Shown here piece after piece: positions 8,719 to 17,859 of a DNA stretch of 32,309 bases (the first letter of the stretch is position 1; each line of letters opens with the position of its first letter). A model generated the notes under the pieces. The model did not search any database, was not told the DNA's origin, and worked only from the letters and a program-made list of their open reading frames with translations. Location of the stretch: assembly GCA_017852795.1 (NCBI GenBank), contig JAFMKU010000023.1, forward strand, positions 1 to 32,309, given 5' to 3'. The translations under genes and the position numbers were made by a program. Origin of the DNA: Candidatus Neomicrothrix sp. (lineage in GTDB: Bacteria > Actinomycetota > Acidimicrobiia > Acidimicrobiales > Aldehydirespiratoraceae).

Positions 8719-10023
8719 ATGGCCTTCAACCGTCCCATGCTCCGGACCTCCTATCAGGAGGACACGGCGATCTTCCCGACGTATTTCCAGAAGGGCGCTG
8801 CGTCGTTGTTCTTCGTGGTGCTGATTCTTCTGGGACTTGGCGCCCCGATCGTGTCGAGCATTCCGTCGTTTTTCCTCGGGTCAACATGGATCAACCCGAT
8901 CACCAACATGCTGCCGCTGGCCATCGCGGCGTTGGGCATCAACATTCTGGTTGGGGTCACCGGGCAGGTGTCGCTCGGACACGCGTTCTTCATGGGGGTC
9001 GGGGCCTATACCGCGGTTGCGCTTGGCGGCAACGGTGATGAATGGCAGGCCTGCGTTCCGTTCCATCAAGAACTCGGCCTGCTCGAACAAGAAGGCCAAT
9101 GCGGTTTGGGCCTTCCGATCTGGATCTGGTTGCCGTTCTCCGGGATCGGGGCGGCACTAGCTGGGATCATCGTTGCCCCGGCGGCGGTGAAAGTGCGCGG
9201 GCTGTACCTCGCGATCGTCACGGTCGGTCTGGTGTTCATCGGGCTACATCTCGGCCGGATGTTGCCGTCCATCGCCGGGGACTTCGAGTCGGGACGGAAG
9301 TGGCCAAAGCTTGATTTCCGGCTCTGGAAGGAAGAAACCCCGCTGGTCTCGTTCACCGAGGACGGTAAATGGTTTGGCTTGATCCACTTAACTGAGGAAC
9401 AAAAGCAGTACTTCCTGCTGATCATGATCCTCGGCGCGTTCATGCTTTTTGCCAAGAATCTTGTGCGCAGCCGGACCGGTCGAGCCCTCCAAGCCATTCG
9501 CGACCGCGACATCGCCGCTGAGGTGATGGGGGTCCCCGAGTTCAACTACAAGCGACTCGGGTTCGCCATCAGCTCGTTCTATGCCGGGATCGGCGGGGCG
9601 CTTTGGGCCAGCTACAACGGCCGTATGGCCCCGGTCAACTGGTCGCTGTTCCTGTCGGTTGACTTCATCGCCATCCTGCTGATCGGTGGGGCGGGCACGG
9701 TCGCCGGAACGATTTTGGGAACGATTTTCGTTGAGCTCACTCCAGAAGTGGTGAAGACATTTACTGAGTGGCTGGGCGAACAGACCGCATCAAACGGGCC
9801 GGTGGCCTGGCTGGCCAACATTTTGCTCACCGAAGGATCGGGCGACTTTGGTCCGATCAGCACTGGCACGGTGGCCCTTGGCTGGCCCATGAGCGTGTTC
9901 TACTGGAACCTCGTGATTTACGGGGTTCTGATTATCGCCTTCCTGATCTTTGAGCCGATGGGGTTGTATGGGATCTGGGTGAAGGTCAGGAACTATTGGA
10001 AACGTTGGCCGTTCAGCTATTAG
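8719..10023 (+). CDS. Liv-type ABC transporter permease, LivM-like
   Basis: Second membrane subunit, 434 residues and partner of the LivH-like protein. AGGAGG (8706-8711), inside the end of the previous gene, is placed 7 bases before ATG 8719. Features include MLPLAIAALGINILVGVTGQVSLGHAFFMGVGAYTA early on, the coupling-loop sequence RDRDIAAEVMGVPEFNYKRLGFAISSF, and GAGTVAGTILGTIFVELTPEV near the end. It is longer than E. coli-type LivM core regions because of a hydrophilic insert (about residues 110-135 and 190-225) between hydrophobic segments; the insert is seen, its role is unknown. One base separates it from the upstream stop codon. Confidence 0.92.
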   Translation: MAFNRPMLRTSYQEDTAIFPTYFQKGAASLFFVVLILLGLGAPIVSSIPSFFLGSTWINPITNMLPLAIAALGINILVGVTGQVSLGHAFFMGVGAYTAVALGGNGDEWQACVPFHQELGLLEQEGQCGLGLPIWIWLPFSGIGAALAGIIVAPAAVKVRGLYLAIVTVGLVFIGLHLGRMLPSIAGDFESGRKWPKLDFRLWKEETPLVSFTEDGKWFGLIHLTEEQKQYFLLIMILGAFMLFAKNLVRSRTGRALQAIRDRDIAAEVMGVPEFNYKRLGFAISSFYAGIGGALWASYNGRMAPVNWSLFLSVDFIAILLIGGAGTVAGTILGTIFVELTPEVVKTFTEWLGEQTASNGPVAWLANILLTEGSGDFGPISTGTVALGWPMSVFYWNLVIYGVLIIAFLIFEPMGLYGIWVKVRNYWKRWPFSY

Positions 10024-10122
10024 GACGGCCTCAGAAGATCTGGCGTCTGGATTACCAGCGCTAGAAGTGCCCCAGATCGGACCTTCGGTCGGGGGAAGAA
10101 GCACACAAACTGGAGGAACCAC

Positions 10123-11547
10123 GTGCGACGATTGAAGCTACTGCTAGCAGTGCTCTTTGCACTGTCGATGTTCGCTGCGAGCTGCGGCGATGATGAAACA
10201 GATACCGCCGACGACAGCTCGTCGGACTCGGGTGATTCCGGTGACTCGGGTGACTCGGGTGATTCGGGTGATTCGGGTGATTCCGGCGACGACGTGGTCT
10301 TTGACTACGGCGTAGACGGAGATTCCAAGGTCATCCGAGTCGGCTTGAACGCTGACCTTTCGGGTCCGTTTGCTTCGCTGGTGACCGAAATTGTCGCGGC
10401 GCAGGAAGTGTACTGGGAGGCCTTTAACGAAGCCGGTGGTTACAAAGGCTGGACGGTTGAACCGGTAGTGATTGACTCCGGCTACGCAACCGATGTCGGC
10501 ATCCAGAACTATCAGGAATTCGCGCAGGAAAGCGATGAAGGCGTGCTGATGATCACCGAGAACACCGGTTCTCCGATCACCGCAGCAATCGCGGAAGATG
10601 CCGCCGATGACAACATGCTCGTCATCCCGCTGAGCTGGGCGTCGCTATGGCCCGATCCTGAGTTCGGAGCCACCATTCTTGAAAAGCAGACCACGTACTG
10701 CATCGAGTCGATGAACGGTGTTTCCTGGCTGGCCGAACAGGTGGAAGCAGACGGTGACACGCCGAAGCTGGCCATCATCGGTCGCCCCGGCGAATACGGT
10801 GAGGATGGCTCGGCTGGTGCCTCGTTGGCTGCCGAAGCGCTCGGTATTGAGATCGTCTACGACGGAACCAGTGCCGTGGCTGGCGACGACCGCACCGCGG
10901 TGGTTGCTGAGCTGGTTGGATCTGGGGCCAACATTGTCTGGGTGACGTTGACCCCCGGCGAGCTGGCCGATGTCTTCGGTAACGCAGTCGGTCAGGGCCT
11001 CGATGCTTACTGGTCAGGCAACTCGCCGTCGTTCAACTACCTGGTGCATCTGGGTGGCGACCTCGCCGAGCAGTTCGACCAGTACTACTGGCAGTCCTAC
11101 TACCAGGCCCCGTGGGCGACCCCCGGCATCGAAAAGATGGAGACCCTGGTGGAGGAAATGACCACCCGTCGTCCGGATCTCAACATTTCCGACGTCTACA
11201 CCACTGGTTGGATCGAAGGCATCATGACCGAAACCTTGATCCGTGCCGCGATCGACGGTGGTGACCTGACCCGAGCCAACATGGTGGCGCTGGCCACCTC
11301 GGGCCTTGAGGTCGACTTCGGTGGCTTGTCGGCGCCGCAAAGCTGGCCGAACGATTACAACTCGGCGGTTGTGCGTTCGAGCTGGATCTACGACGTGGAC
11401 GCGGAAGCCTTCAACATCATCCCGATGTCGGAATACTCCGCGGACAACACCGGCTCCACCGGCATGATCCCGGTTGAGCAGGATTACGTTGCGGACTTTG
11501 TTGCCGAGGCAACCTTCGACGGTCCCTGCATCGAGCCGGCTTCCTAG
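10123..11547 (+). CDS. periplasmic-binding-type lipoprotein of the Liv transporter, LivK-like
   Basis: Extracytoplasmic substrate-binding protein of 474 residues. GTG 10123 is preceded by GGAGG (10112-10116). A signal peptide MRRLKLLLAVLFALSMFAAS ends at Cys21 in a relaxed lipobox (AAS-C), so it should be lipid-anchored. A Ser/Gly/Asp-rich linker with six Gly-Asp-Ser repeats (about residues 37-54) separates the anchor from the type 1 periplasmic-binding fold (IRVGLNADLSGPFASLV onward). The ligand pocket cannot be assigned by eye. It lies 99 bp after the permease gene and is followed by a strong hairpin (11568-11608) that may raise its transcript level over the ATPase genes. Confidence 0.92.
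   Translation: MRRLKLLLAVLFALSMFAASCGDDETDTADDSSSDSGDSGDSGDSGDSGDSGDSGDDVVFDYGVDGDSKVIRVGLNADLSGPFASLVTEIVAAQEVYWEAFNEAGGYKGWTVEPVVIDSGYATDVGIQNYQEFAQESDEGVLMITENTGSPITAAIAEDAADDNMLVIPLSWASLWPDPEFGATILEKQTTYCIESMNGVSWLAEQVEADGDTPKLAIIGRPGEYGEDGSAGASLAAEALGIEIVYDGTSAVAGDDRTAVVAELVGSGANIVWVTLTPGELADVFGNAVGQGLDAYWSGNSPSFNYLVHLGGDLAEQFDQYYWQSYYQAPWATPGIEKMETLVEEMTTRRPDLNISDVYTTGWIEGIMTETLIRAAIDGGDLTRANMVALATSGLEVDFGGLSAPQSWPNDYNSAVVRSSWIYDVDAEAFNIIPMSEYSADNTGSTGMIPVEQDYVADFVAEATFDGPCIEPAS
10231..10290 (+). repeat. 9-bp tandem repeat coding for Gly-Asp-Ser units
   Basis: Six full copies of GGTGAYTCS (10231-10284) and a partial seventh (GGCGAC, 10285-10290) lie in frame in the lipoprotein linker. 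Each copy adds Gly-Asp-Ser. The copies are nearly identical at third positions, so the array is prone to slippage, but a change by whole units keeps the frame and only alters linker length. Confidence 0.9.
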
Positions 11548-11567
11548 TCGGTTAGGTATTCACTGTT

Positions 11568-11608
11568 GACCGTCTGGGCCGGGGTGTATTGCTCCGGTCC
11601 AGACGGTC
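11568..11608 (+). terminator. strong intra-operon hairpin (attenuator or mRNA-stabilising element)
   Basis: A 15-bp stem is formed by GACCGTCTGGGCCGG and CCGGTCCAGACGGTC with an 11-nt loop; one G-U wobble is the only imperfection. It starts 21 bp after the binding-protein stop codon. No run of T follows, so it is not a standard intrinsic terminator. Partial termination or 3'-end protection of the upstream message would give more binding protein than ATPase, a common need in ABC operons (inference). Confidence 0.65.
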
Positions 11609-11672
11609 GGCGGGTGCCGCCTTGGGGTGGCATGTTGCATAGTCTTGAAGTCATTGTTTTGGAGGTCGGGCC

Positions 11673-12458
11673 GTGCTCGAAATCGCCAACTTAGAAGTCG
11701 TCTACAACGAAGTCATCTTGGTTCTGCGCGGCCTGTCACTGGAAGTCCCCGACGGGAAGATCGTGGCGCTGCTGGGATCGAACGGGGCGGGAAAGACGAC
11801 CACGGCGCGGGCTATCACCGGCCTGCTTGACGTGCACGAAGGCAAGGCCACCAAAGGATCGGTCACCTGGAAAGGTGAGGAGATATCTGAACGGATCCCT
11901 GCCCACATCGTCCAAGCTGGAATTGCCCAGGTGATGGAAGGTCGGCGGATTTTCGCCGAGTTGACCGTGGACGAAAACCTCTCCTGCGGGGCGTTCACGA
12001 ACCGGTCCAACATGAGCGCCAACTACGACCGGGTGATGGAGTTGTTCCCCCGGTTGAAGGAACGCAACAAGCAGGTCGCCGGCTACCTCTCGGGTGGCGA
12101 GCAACAGATGTTGGCTATCGGCCGGGCCTTGATGGCCGAGCCGGAACTGCTCATTCTTGACGAGCCATCGTTGGGTCTCGCCCCGATGCTCATCGAACAG
12201 ATCCGCAACATCATCGTGGACATCAACAAACAAGGGGTCAGCGTTTTGCTCATCGAGCAGAACGCAATGATGGCGCTTTCGATCGCAGATTTTGGTTACG
12301 TCATGGAGTCGGGAAAGGTCGTGATGGATGGGCCGGCCCAGAAACTCCTCAACGACGAAGACGTGCAGGAGTTCTATCTCGGCCTGCATGCCGAAGGGGA
12401 ACGGAAATCGTTCCGTGATGTCAAGCACTACAAGCGCCGAAAGCGCTGGTTGTCCTAG
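11673..12458 (+). CDS. Liv-type ABC transporter ATPase, LivF-like
   Basis: One of two ATPases driving the importer, 261 residues. GTG 11673 follows GGAGGT (11661-11666). Walker A GSNGAGKTT is at residues 35-43, signature LSGGEQQ from 139, Walker B LLILDEPSLGLAP just after, and the switch histidine position reads LLIEQN as is usual in LivF. The C-terminal tail HAEGERKSFRDVKHYKRRKRWLS goes beyond the core LivF end; as far as I recall, such basic tails occur in Liv ATPases encoded with acyl-CoA synthetases. It is followed after 11 bp by the LivG-like gene. Confidence 0.93.
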   Translation: MLEIANLEVVYNEVILVLRGLSLEVPDGKIVALLGSNGAGKTTTARAITGLLDVHEGKATKGSVTWKGEEISERIPAHIVQAGIAQVMEGRRIFAELTVDENLSCGAFTNRSNMSANYDRVMELFPRLKERNKQVAGYLSGGEQQMLAIGRALMAEPELLILDEPSLGLAPMLIEQIRNIIVDINKQGVSVLLIEQNAMMALSIADFGYVMESGKVVMDGPAQKLLNDEDVQEFYLGLHAEGERKSFRDVKHYKRRKRWLS

Positions 12459-12469
12459 GAGGATCCGAC

Positions 12470-13258
12470 ATGGCTGAATCGATTCTCGAGGTGGAAGGCA
12501 TCACCCTGCGCTTTGGTGGCGTCACCGCGATCCACAACGTGAGCTTTCAGGTCAACGAAGGCGAGCTGTATTCGATCATCGGCCCCAACGGGGCGGGAAA
12601 GACGTCGATTTTCAACACCATTTCGCAGGTGTACCGCCCGCAGGAAGGTGAGATTCGCTGGCGGGGAAACTCGATCATGGGGGAGATGCCCGACGTGGTG
12701 GCCAACCTTGGCATCGCACGCACCTTCCAGAACATCGAGTTGTTTCCGCAGATGACCGTGGTCGAGAACCTGCTGCTGGGCCGACACATCCGGATGAAGA
12801 ACAACTGGCTGTCAGGAATGCTCTGGACCCCGAAGGCTCGCCGGGAGGAGATGGAGAACCGGGAACGGGTCGAGGACATCATTGACTTCCTGGAGATCCC
12901 TGAATGGCGCAACCATCCGGTCGCGCTTTTGCCCTATGGCATTCAGAAACTGGTCGAGTTGGGTCGGGCGTTAGCGATGGAGCCCGAGTTGTTGCTGCTT
13001 GACGAACCGGTCGCCGGGATGAACCTTGAAGAGACCGAAGACATGGCCCGCTTCATTCTTGATATCCGACGTGAGCTTGGTATCGCCATGATCATGGTTG
13101 AGCACGACATGGGTCTGGTGATGGACATCGCCGACCGGATCATGGTGTTGGACTTTGGGGAAAAGATCGCCGAAGGAACCCCCGAAGAAGTCCAGCGCAA
13201 CCCGGACGTGATCGCGGCCTATTTGGGCAGCGGAGACCTGCACATCGGCGAAGCGTAG
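12470..13258 (+). CDS. Liv-type ABC transporter ATPase, LivG-like
   Basis: Second ATPase, 262 residues. ATG 12470 is preceded by AGGAGG in the 11-bp gap. Walker A GPNGAGKTS is at residues 38-46. The signature reads LPYGIQK rather than LSGGQ, which is normal for LivG. Walker B is LLLLDEPVAGM, and the switch region MIMVEHDMGLVMDIADRIMVLDFG is complete. It closes the synthetase-permease-permease-binding protein-ATPase-ATPase operon, so all parts of a working importer are present. Confidence 0.93.
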   Translation: MAESILEVEGITLRFGGVTAIHNVSFQVNEGELYSIIGPNGAGKTSIFNTISQVYRPQEGEIRWRGNSIMGEMPDVVANLGIARTFQNIELFPQMTVVENLLLGRHIRMKNNWLSGMLWTPKARREEMENRERVEDIIDFLEIPEWRNHPVALLPYGIQKLVELGRALAMEPELLLLDEPVAGMNLEETEDMARFILDIRRELGIAMIMVEHDMGLVMDIADRIMVLDFGEKIAEGTPEEVQRNPDVIAAYLGSGDLHIGEA

Positions 13259-13260
13259 GT

Positions 13261-13290
13261 CCAGCCGGCCGCGGCTCGGCAACTGGCTGG
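13261..13290 (+). terminator. weak hairpin after the transporter operon
   Basis: CCAGCC (13261-13266) pairs with GGCTGG (13285-13290) around an 18-nt GC-rich loop, 2 bp after the LivG-like stop. There is no T-run. It may mark the operon end, but it is weak evidence and read-through into paaZ is possible. Confidence 0.25.
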
Positions 13291-13325
13291 CTTGAGTCGT
13301 GTTCTCAGATCGACCTAGGTGCACC

Positions 13326-13370
13326 AGTCAAAGAATGTTAGAGTCTTGATCATCTAGGACTTTACAATTT
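13326..13370 (+). promoter_or_regulatory. candidate paa operon promoter and operator
   Basis: This is a clear AT-rich island in a GC-rich region. TACAAT (13363-13368) is a good -10. An imperfect inverted repeat with arms AGTCnT and AnGACT spans 13342-13361, directly upstream of that -10 and over the -35 zone, where no good -35 hexamer is seen. Two overlapping 8-bp palindromes (ACCTAGGT 13313-13320 and GGTGCACC 13318-13325) lie just before. The MarR protein encoded at 20246 is the only regulator candidate nearby. Confidence 0.45.
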
Positions 13371-13411
13371 CACGGGGGGACGACGAGTCCTCGAACAAGG
13401 TCGGGTGAAGC

Positions 13412-15430
13412 GTGGCGCGCAGCGTTGAAAGCTTTCTCAATGGCAGGTGGCAGAGCGGGACCGACGGGCGCCCGGTTCGCAGTGCGGTCAACGGGCGGGT
13501 CGTAGCCGAAGTTTCGGCTCAAGGGCTCGATCAGGCTGCGGCCCGCAGCTACGCCATCACCACCGGCGGTGGCGCCCTTCGAGCGTTGACGTTCCACCAA
13601 CGAGCGGCCATCCTCCGCAACCTCGGCAAAGCGCTCCTCGCCGAAACCGACGAGCTCTACGCGCTGAGCTGCGAAACCGGTGCCACCGCTGCCGACTCGG
13701 CTATCGACATCGACGGTGGGGCAGGGGCGCTGCTTAGCTACGCCGCGATGGGGCGCAAAGAACTACCCAACCGCACGGTCTGGCCCGATGGTGACCCGAT
13801 TTCGCTAAGCCGGGATGGTCGGTTCGTTGCTCAGCACCTCAACGTGTCTCGGCTTGGCGTGGCGTTGCAGATCAACGCCTTTAACTTTCCGTGTTGGGGG
13901 ATGCTGGAAAAGTTCGCTCCCGCCTTTCTGGCCGGCGTTCCGACCATCGTCAAACCGGCCACACCAACCGCGTATCTCACCGAGGCAATGGTCCGGCTAA
14001 TCGACCGCACCGGCCTCGTCCCTGACGGCGCCCTCCAGATGATCGCCGGAGACATCACTGCGCTGCTCGACGTGCTCGACGAACAAGACTCGATTTCCTT
14101 TACCGGGTCGGCGGCCACCGCCCGCCAGTTACGGTCCAACCCGGCGGTCGTCGACCGGGGCACAAGGTTCACCGCCGAAGCTGATTCGCTCAACGCCGCA
14201 GTGTTGTTGCCATCGGCCGGCAACGACGGACCGACCTTCGAACTGTTCATCGAAACCGTGGCGTCAGAACTGCGGGTCAAGGCCGGGCAGAAATGCACCG
14301 CCATTCGACGGATCATCGTGCCCGCCTCGGCGTGCTCTGCGGTCGAAGAAGCGTTGGTTGAACGACTCACCACCTTTCGGATCGGTGACCCGGCCGACCC
14401 CGCCACCGAAATGGGACCGTTGGTCGGGTTGGAGCAGCGAACGGCTCTTCAGCAGGCCATCGAGCAGATTGGCGCCACGGTGGTGCACGAGACCACCCCG
14501 TTCGGTGACGTCGATGTGGAGCATGGTGCGTTCGTGTCACCGGTGCTGCTTCGAGCCGAAACCCCAGCCGAAAGTGCGGCCCACCAGATCGAACCGTTCG
14601 GTCCGGTCGCGACGCTGATGGCTTATGACACGCTCACCGATGCCGTGGATCTGGTGGCCCGGGGGCGTGGCAGCCTGGTGACGTCGGTGGTCGGACCCGA
14701 CCTCACCGAGGCAGCCGATCTGACGCTGGGGCTCGCCCCGTACCACGGTCGCCTCCACGTGGTGGACGCCACATCAGGTCCATCGTCAACCGGACACGGA
14801 TCACCGGTTCCTCAACTGGTTCACGGTGGACCGGGCCGGGCCGGTGGCGGCGAAGAACTCGGAGGTATGCGGAGCCTGCTGACCCACATGCAGCGAACCG
14901 CGGTGCAAGGGTCGCCGGACCTGCTTACCGCAGTGACCGGACGATGGTTTGACGGGGCACGACGCCAAGAACGAGGTCATCCGTTCACTTTCCACTTTGA
15001 AGACCTCGCAGTCGGAGATTCTCTCCAAACCGAGTCGCGCCGGATCACCATCGAAGACATCGAACGGTTCGCTGAGCTCACCGGTGACACTTTCTACGCC
15101 CACATGGATGAGCAGGCAGCCGCGGCGAGTCCCATCTTCTCGGGGCGGGTCGCCCACGGTTATTTCGTGCTTTCGGCGGCAGCCGGATTGTTTGTCTGGC
15201 CCGACCCCGGTCCGGTACTTGCCAACTACGGCCTGGACAATCTGCGGTTCGCTACCCCCACCTATCCGGGGGCCGAGATCCGGGTCGTGTTGACCTGCAA
15301 AGAGAAGTCGCTGCGCCCCGACGCCGGGTATGGCGAGGTGCGCTGGGACACCAAAGTGCTCGACCAGAACGACAACCTACTGGCCGCCTACGACGTGCTG
15401 ACCATGGTGGCCACCCGGGAGGGAAACTGA
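13412..15430 (+). CDS. paaZ: PaaZ: bifunctional oxepin-CoA hydrolase / semialdehyde dehydrogenase
   Basis: Opens the oxepin-CoA ring (C-terminal hydratase) and oxidises the resulting aldehyde with NADP (N-terminal ALDH). It has 672 residues, close to the E. coli enzyme. In the ALDH domain the catalytic cysteine in GQKC is residue 295 and the glutamate in FTAEADSLN is residue 256, the same numbers I recall for E. coli PaaZ. The MaoC-type hydratase domain begins about residue 525; its Asp/His pair in [10 protein letters not shown] is D559 and H564. Both halves therefore look active. Start GTG 13412 has only a weak purine stretch before it. It is first in the operon and overlaps paaA by 1 bp. 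Confidence 0.95.
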   Translation: MARSVESFLNGRWQSGTDGRPVRSAVNGRVVAEVSAQGLDQAAARSYAITTGGGALRALTFHQRAAILRNLGKALLAETDELYALSCETGATAADSAIDIDGGAGALLSYAAMGRKELPNRTVWPDGDPISLSRDGRFVAQHLNVSRLGVALQINAFNFPCWGMLEKFAPAFLAGVPTIVKPATPTAYLTEAMVRLIDRTGLVPDGALQMIAGDITALLDVLDEQDSISFTGSAATARQLRSNPAVVDRGTRFTAEADSLNAAVLLPSAGNDGPTFELFIETVASELRVKAGQKCTAIRRIIVPASACSAVEEALVERLTTFRIGDPADPATEMGPLVGLEQRTALQQAIEQIGATVVHETTPFGDVDVEHGAFVSPVLLRAETPAESAAHQIEPFGPVATLMAYDTLTDAVDLVARGRGSLVTSVVGPDLTEAADLTLGLAPYHGRLHVVDATSGPSSTGHGSPVPQLVHGGPGRAGGGEELGGMRSLLTHMQRTAVQGSPDLLTAVTGRWFDGARRQERGHPFTFHFEDLAVGDSLQTESRRITIEDIERFAELTGDTFYAHMDEQAAAASPIFSGRVAHGYFVLSAAAGLFVWPDPGPVLANYGLDNLRFATPTYPGAEIRVVLTCKEKSLRPDAGYGEVRWDTKVLDQNDNLLAAYDVLTMVATREGN

Positions 15431-16359
15431 TGACCATCCACGCCCAACAACGGTTCGATTCGCTTATCGAAGCCGACGAACGTATCGAACCCGACGATTG
15501 GATGCCCGAAGAGTATCGACAGACGTTGGTCCGTCAGATCGCCCAGCACGCCCACAGCGAAATTATTGGGATGCAGCCGGAAGGAGCATGGATCAGCCGA
15601 GCCCCGTCGCTGCATCGCAAAGCGATCCTTATCGCCAAAGTGCAGGACGAGGCTGGGCACGGCCTGTACCTCTACGGTGCGGCTGAGAGCCTTGGCACCA
15701 CCCGCGCCGAACTGCTGGATCGGTTACATACTCGGCGCCAGAAGTACTCCAGCATCTTCAATTACCCGACGCCGACCTGGGCCGATGTCGGAGCGATCGG
15801 GTGGCTGGTGGATGGAGCCGCGATCGCCAACCAGGTGCCACTCTGCCGCTGCTCGTTTGGACCGTACGGGCGGGCGATGGTCAGAATCTGCAAAGAAGAA
15901 AGTTTCCATCAACGTCAAGGGTTCCAGATCCTGCTGCGCCTCACCGAAGGCACCGCGGAGCAAAAGCAGATGGCTCAGGAGGCGTTGAACCGCTGGTGGT
16001 GGCCGAGCGTGATGATGTTCGGGCCGCCCGACAGCGAATCGGTCCACAACGCTCGGAACATGGCGTGGGGGATCAAACGCTTCACCAACGACGAACTCCG
16101 GCAGGGGTTCGTCGACATGACCGTTCCTCAGGCTGAACTGTTGGGGCTCACCATCCCCGATCCGGAACTGCGCTGGAACGACGAACGGGGCCACTACGAC
16201 TTCGGGGAACCCGACTGGGAAGAATTCGCTCGCATGGTGCGTGGCGAAGGAGACCTCCCCGAGCAACGGCTTCGGGTGCGGCGAGAAGCCCACGAAAACG
16301 GGGCATGGGTTCGAGAAGCCGCCGCGGCCTACGCGGCCCGTCAACGGCAGGCAGCATGA
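15430..16359 (+). CDS. paaA: PaaA: 1,2-phenylacetyl-CoA epoxidase, catalytic subunit
   Basis: Di-iron oxygenase subunit that epoxidises the phenylacetyl-CoA ring. It has 309 residues, the normal size. Iron-ligand motifs are visible: E44 in [12 protein letters not shown]74-x2-H77 in [13 protein letters not shown], and E157-x2-H160 in [11 protein letters not shown]. The ATG overlaps the paaZ stop by one base, indicating coupled translation, and the end overlaps paaB by 4 bp. It should form the PaaABC core complex with the next two products. Confidence 0.97.
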   Translation: MTIHAQQRFDSLIEADERIEPDDWMPEEYRQTLVRQIAQHAHSEIIGMQPEGAWISRAPSLHRKAILIAKVQDEAGHGLYLYGAAESLGTTRAELLDRLHTRRQKYSSIFNYPTPTWADVGAIGWLVDGAAIANQVPLCRCSFGPYGRAMVRICKEESFHQRQGFQILLRLTEGTAEQKQMAQEALNRWWWPSVMMFGPPDSESVHNARNMAWGIKRFTNDELRQGFVDMTVPQAELLGLTIPDPELRWNDERGHYDFGEPDWEEFARMVRGEGDLPEQRLRVRREAHENGAWVREAAAAYAARQRQAA

Positions 16360-16640
16360 ACGCCGACTGGCCCCGCTGGGAAGTGTTTCTACGGGCCCGC
16401 CGAGGGCTGAGCCACACCCATGTCGGTTCGGTCCATGCTGCGGACGGGGAAACCGCGCTGCAAGCCGGACGGGACCTGTTCACTCGACGCCAAGAAGGGA
16501 TCAGCCTGTGGGTGGTGCCTTCCGAACAGGTCGTGGCTTCCGACCCCGATGACCAGGATTCGTTGTTTGAACCGGCCGATGACAAAAGCTTTCGGTTCCC
16601 GACCAGTTTCGAACTTCCGAGCGAAGTGGACCAGATGTGA
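16356..16640 (+). CDS. paaB: PaaB: phenylacetyl-CoA epoxidase subunit B
   Basis: Small subunit of 94 residues, essential for epoxidase activity; it bridges the PaaAC heterodimers. The sequence [30 protein letters not shown] and the end [16 protein letters not shown] are typical. The start is the ATG at 16356 that overlaps the paaA stop (ATGA). A GTG-type extension back to 16305 in the same frame would lie wholly inside paaA and is not supported. The stop overlaps the paaC start by 4 bp. Confidence 0.95.
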   Translation: MNADWPRWEVFLRARRGLSHTHVGSVHAADGETALQAGRDLFTRRQEGISLWVVPSEQVVASDPDDQDSLFEPADDKSFRFPTSFELPSEVDQM

Positions 16641-17392
16641 ACACCGTCGCGGACCCGCTTCTCGCTCACGTACTCCGCCACGGGGATCGGGCGTTGGTGC
16701 TTTCCCAACGGCTCGGGCAGTGGATCACGCATGCTCCGGAACTCGAAGAAGACATGGCGCTGGCCAACATCAGCCTTGACCTTCTCGGGCAGGCCCGCCA
16801 CCTCTACACCTACGCCGGCGAGCTCGAAGGGCAAGGCCACGACGAAGACCATTTCGCCTATTGGCGGACCAGCACAGAGTTTCTCAACCCGCTGCTGGTC
16901 GAACAGCCCAACGGCGATTTCGCCCACACCATGATCCGTCAGGTCCTCCATGACCACGCGGCCTTGCTCTACTGGCAGTCGATGACCACCAGTCGTGACC
17001 AGACGTTGGCCGCGTTAGCGGTCCGGGCCCGCAACGAAACCGAGTTTCATCTCCGCCACTGTCGAGGTTGGGTGGTTCGGCTCGGTGACGGAACCGACGA
17101 AAGCCACCGTCGCGCCCAAGCCGGGCTCGACGCGCTCTGGCCTTACGCCGAAGAGCTGATCACCGCCCCCGCCGACGACGCAGCGCTGCGGTCTGACGGG
17201 CTGATCGGAGATGACATCGCCGATGCCTGGCGCGCCGACGTGGCGGCGACCATGGCCGAAGCAACCCTGACCCTCCCGGTGGGGGTCACGGCCCAGTCCG
17301 GTGGTTGGACCGGTCACCACAGTGAGCACCTCGAAGGGCTCCTCCAGGAACTTCAAGAAGTGGCAAGCGCCTTCCCGGGGGCCAAATGGTAG
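16637..17392 (+). CDS. paaC: PaaC: phenylacetyl-CoA epoxidase structural subunit
   Basis: Ferritin-like partner of PaaA without its own active di-iron site, 251 residues. Typical features are LGDRALVLSQRL-like opening (DRALVLSQRLGQWITHAPELEEDMALANISLDLLGQARHLY), EDHFAYWR, and RNETEFHLRHCRGWVVRLGDGT with E and H residues in family positions. Start GTG 16637 overlaps paaB (GTGA). The 3' end overlaps paaD by 7 bp. Confidence 0.96.
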   Translation: MNTVADPLLAHVLRHGDRALVLSQRLGQWITHAPELEEDMALANISLDLLGQARHLYTYAGELEGQGHDEDHFAYWRTSTEFLNPLLVEQPNGDFAHTMIRQVLHDHAALLYWQSMTTSRDQTLAALAVRARNETEFHLRHCRGWVVRLGDGTDESHRRAQAGLDALWPYAEELITAPADDAALRSDGLIGDDIADAWRADVAATMAEATLTLPVGVTAQSGGWTGHHSEHLEGLLQELQEVASAFPGAKW

Positions 17393-17859
17393 AGGAGCTG
17401 TTGTCGGCGGTGAAGGCGGTACCGGATCCGGAACTGCCGCATGTCACCATTGGCGACCTCGGCATGGTGCGTCGGGTAGAACTCGAAGGGGACCACGCGG
17501 CGGTGGTGATCGCACCGACGTTTCTTGGATGCCCAGCGACCGAACAGATACGTGCCGATGTCGAAGACGTGGTGCGCGGCGTCGGTTTCGTGGCGGTCGT
17601 TGATTTCGAAATGGCACCGGCCTGGTCGACCGATGACATCACCGAGGCCGGTCGGGCCAAACTCGCCGCAGCCGGCATTGCCCCCCCGGCGATGGTTGGC
17701 GATGGCCCCGTACCCATCGACCTGCCCGTCGCCTGCCCCCACTGTGGTTCTCGCCAAACCCGGCTGGTGGCAGGTTTTGGTGCCACTGCCTGCAAGGCGC
17801 TGCATCACTGTCACGGCTGTCGGCAGCCCTTCGAGGCCTTCAAGGAACTGCGCCGATGA
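17386..17859 (+). CDS. paaD: PaaD: MIP18-family assembly protein for the epoxidase
   Basis: Protein of 157 residues, thought to help iron-sulfur or iron-site maturation of the PaaABCE system. The N-terminal DUF59/MIP18 domain contains VPDPELPHVTIGDLGMVRRVE and TFLGCPATEQI, whose cysteine is the conserved one. The C-terminal zinc-ribbon-like part has CPHC and a second cluster HHCHGC, as in E. coli PaaD. Start ATG 17386 lies inside the paaC end and the stop overlaps paaE by 4 bp, so it is tightly coupled. Confidence 0.95.
   Translation: MVEELLSAVKAVPDPELPHVTIGDLGMVRRVELEGDHAAVVIAPTFLGCPATEQIRADVEDVVRGVGFVAVVDFEMAPAWSTDDITEAGRAKLAAAGIAPPAMVGDGPVPIDLPVACPHCGSRQTRLVAGFGATACKALHHCHGCRQPFEAFKELRR

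Noticed and set aside
10034-10078. Inverted repeat GATCTGG ... CCAGATC between the second permease and the binding-protein gene
   Set aside because: The arms are 7 bp with a loop of about 30 nt, too weak to claim as a terminator or switch.
10231-10290. Tandem repeat as a possible CRISPR-like or non-coding array
   Set aside because: The units are 9 bp, have no spacers, and are in frame as Gly-Asp-Ser in a lipoprotein linker.
7713-13258. Direct naming of the transporter as livHMKFG for branched-chain amino acids
   Set aside because: The family carries diverse substrates, and linkage to an acyl-CoA synthetase points to a carboxylic acid.
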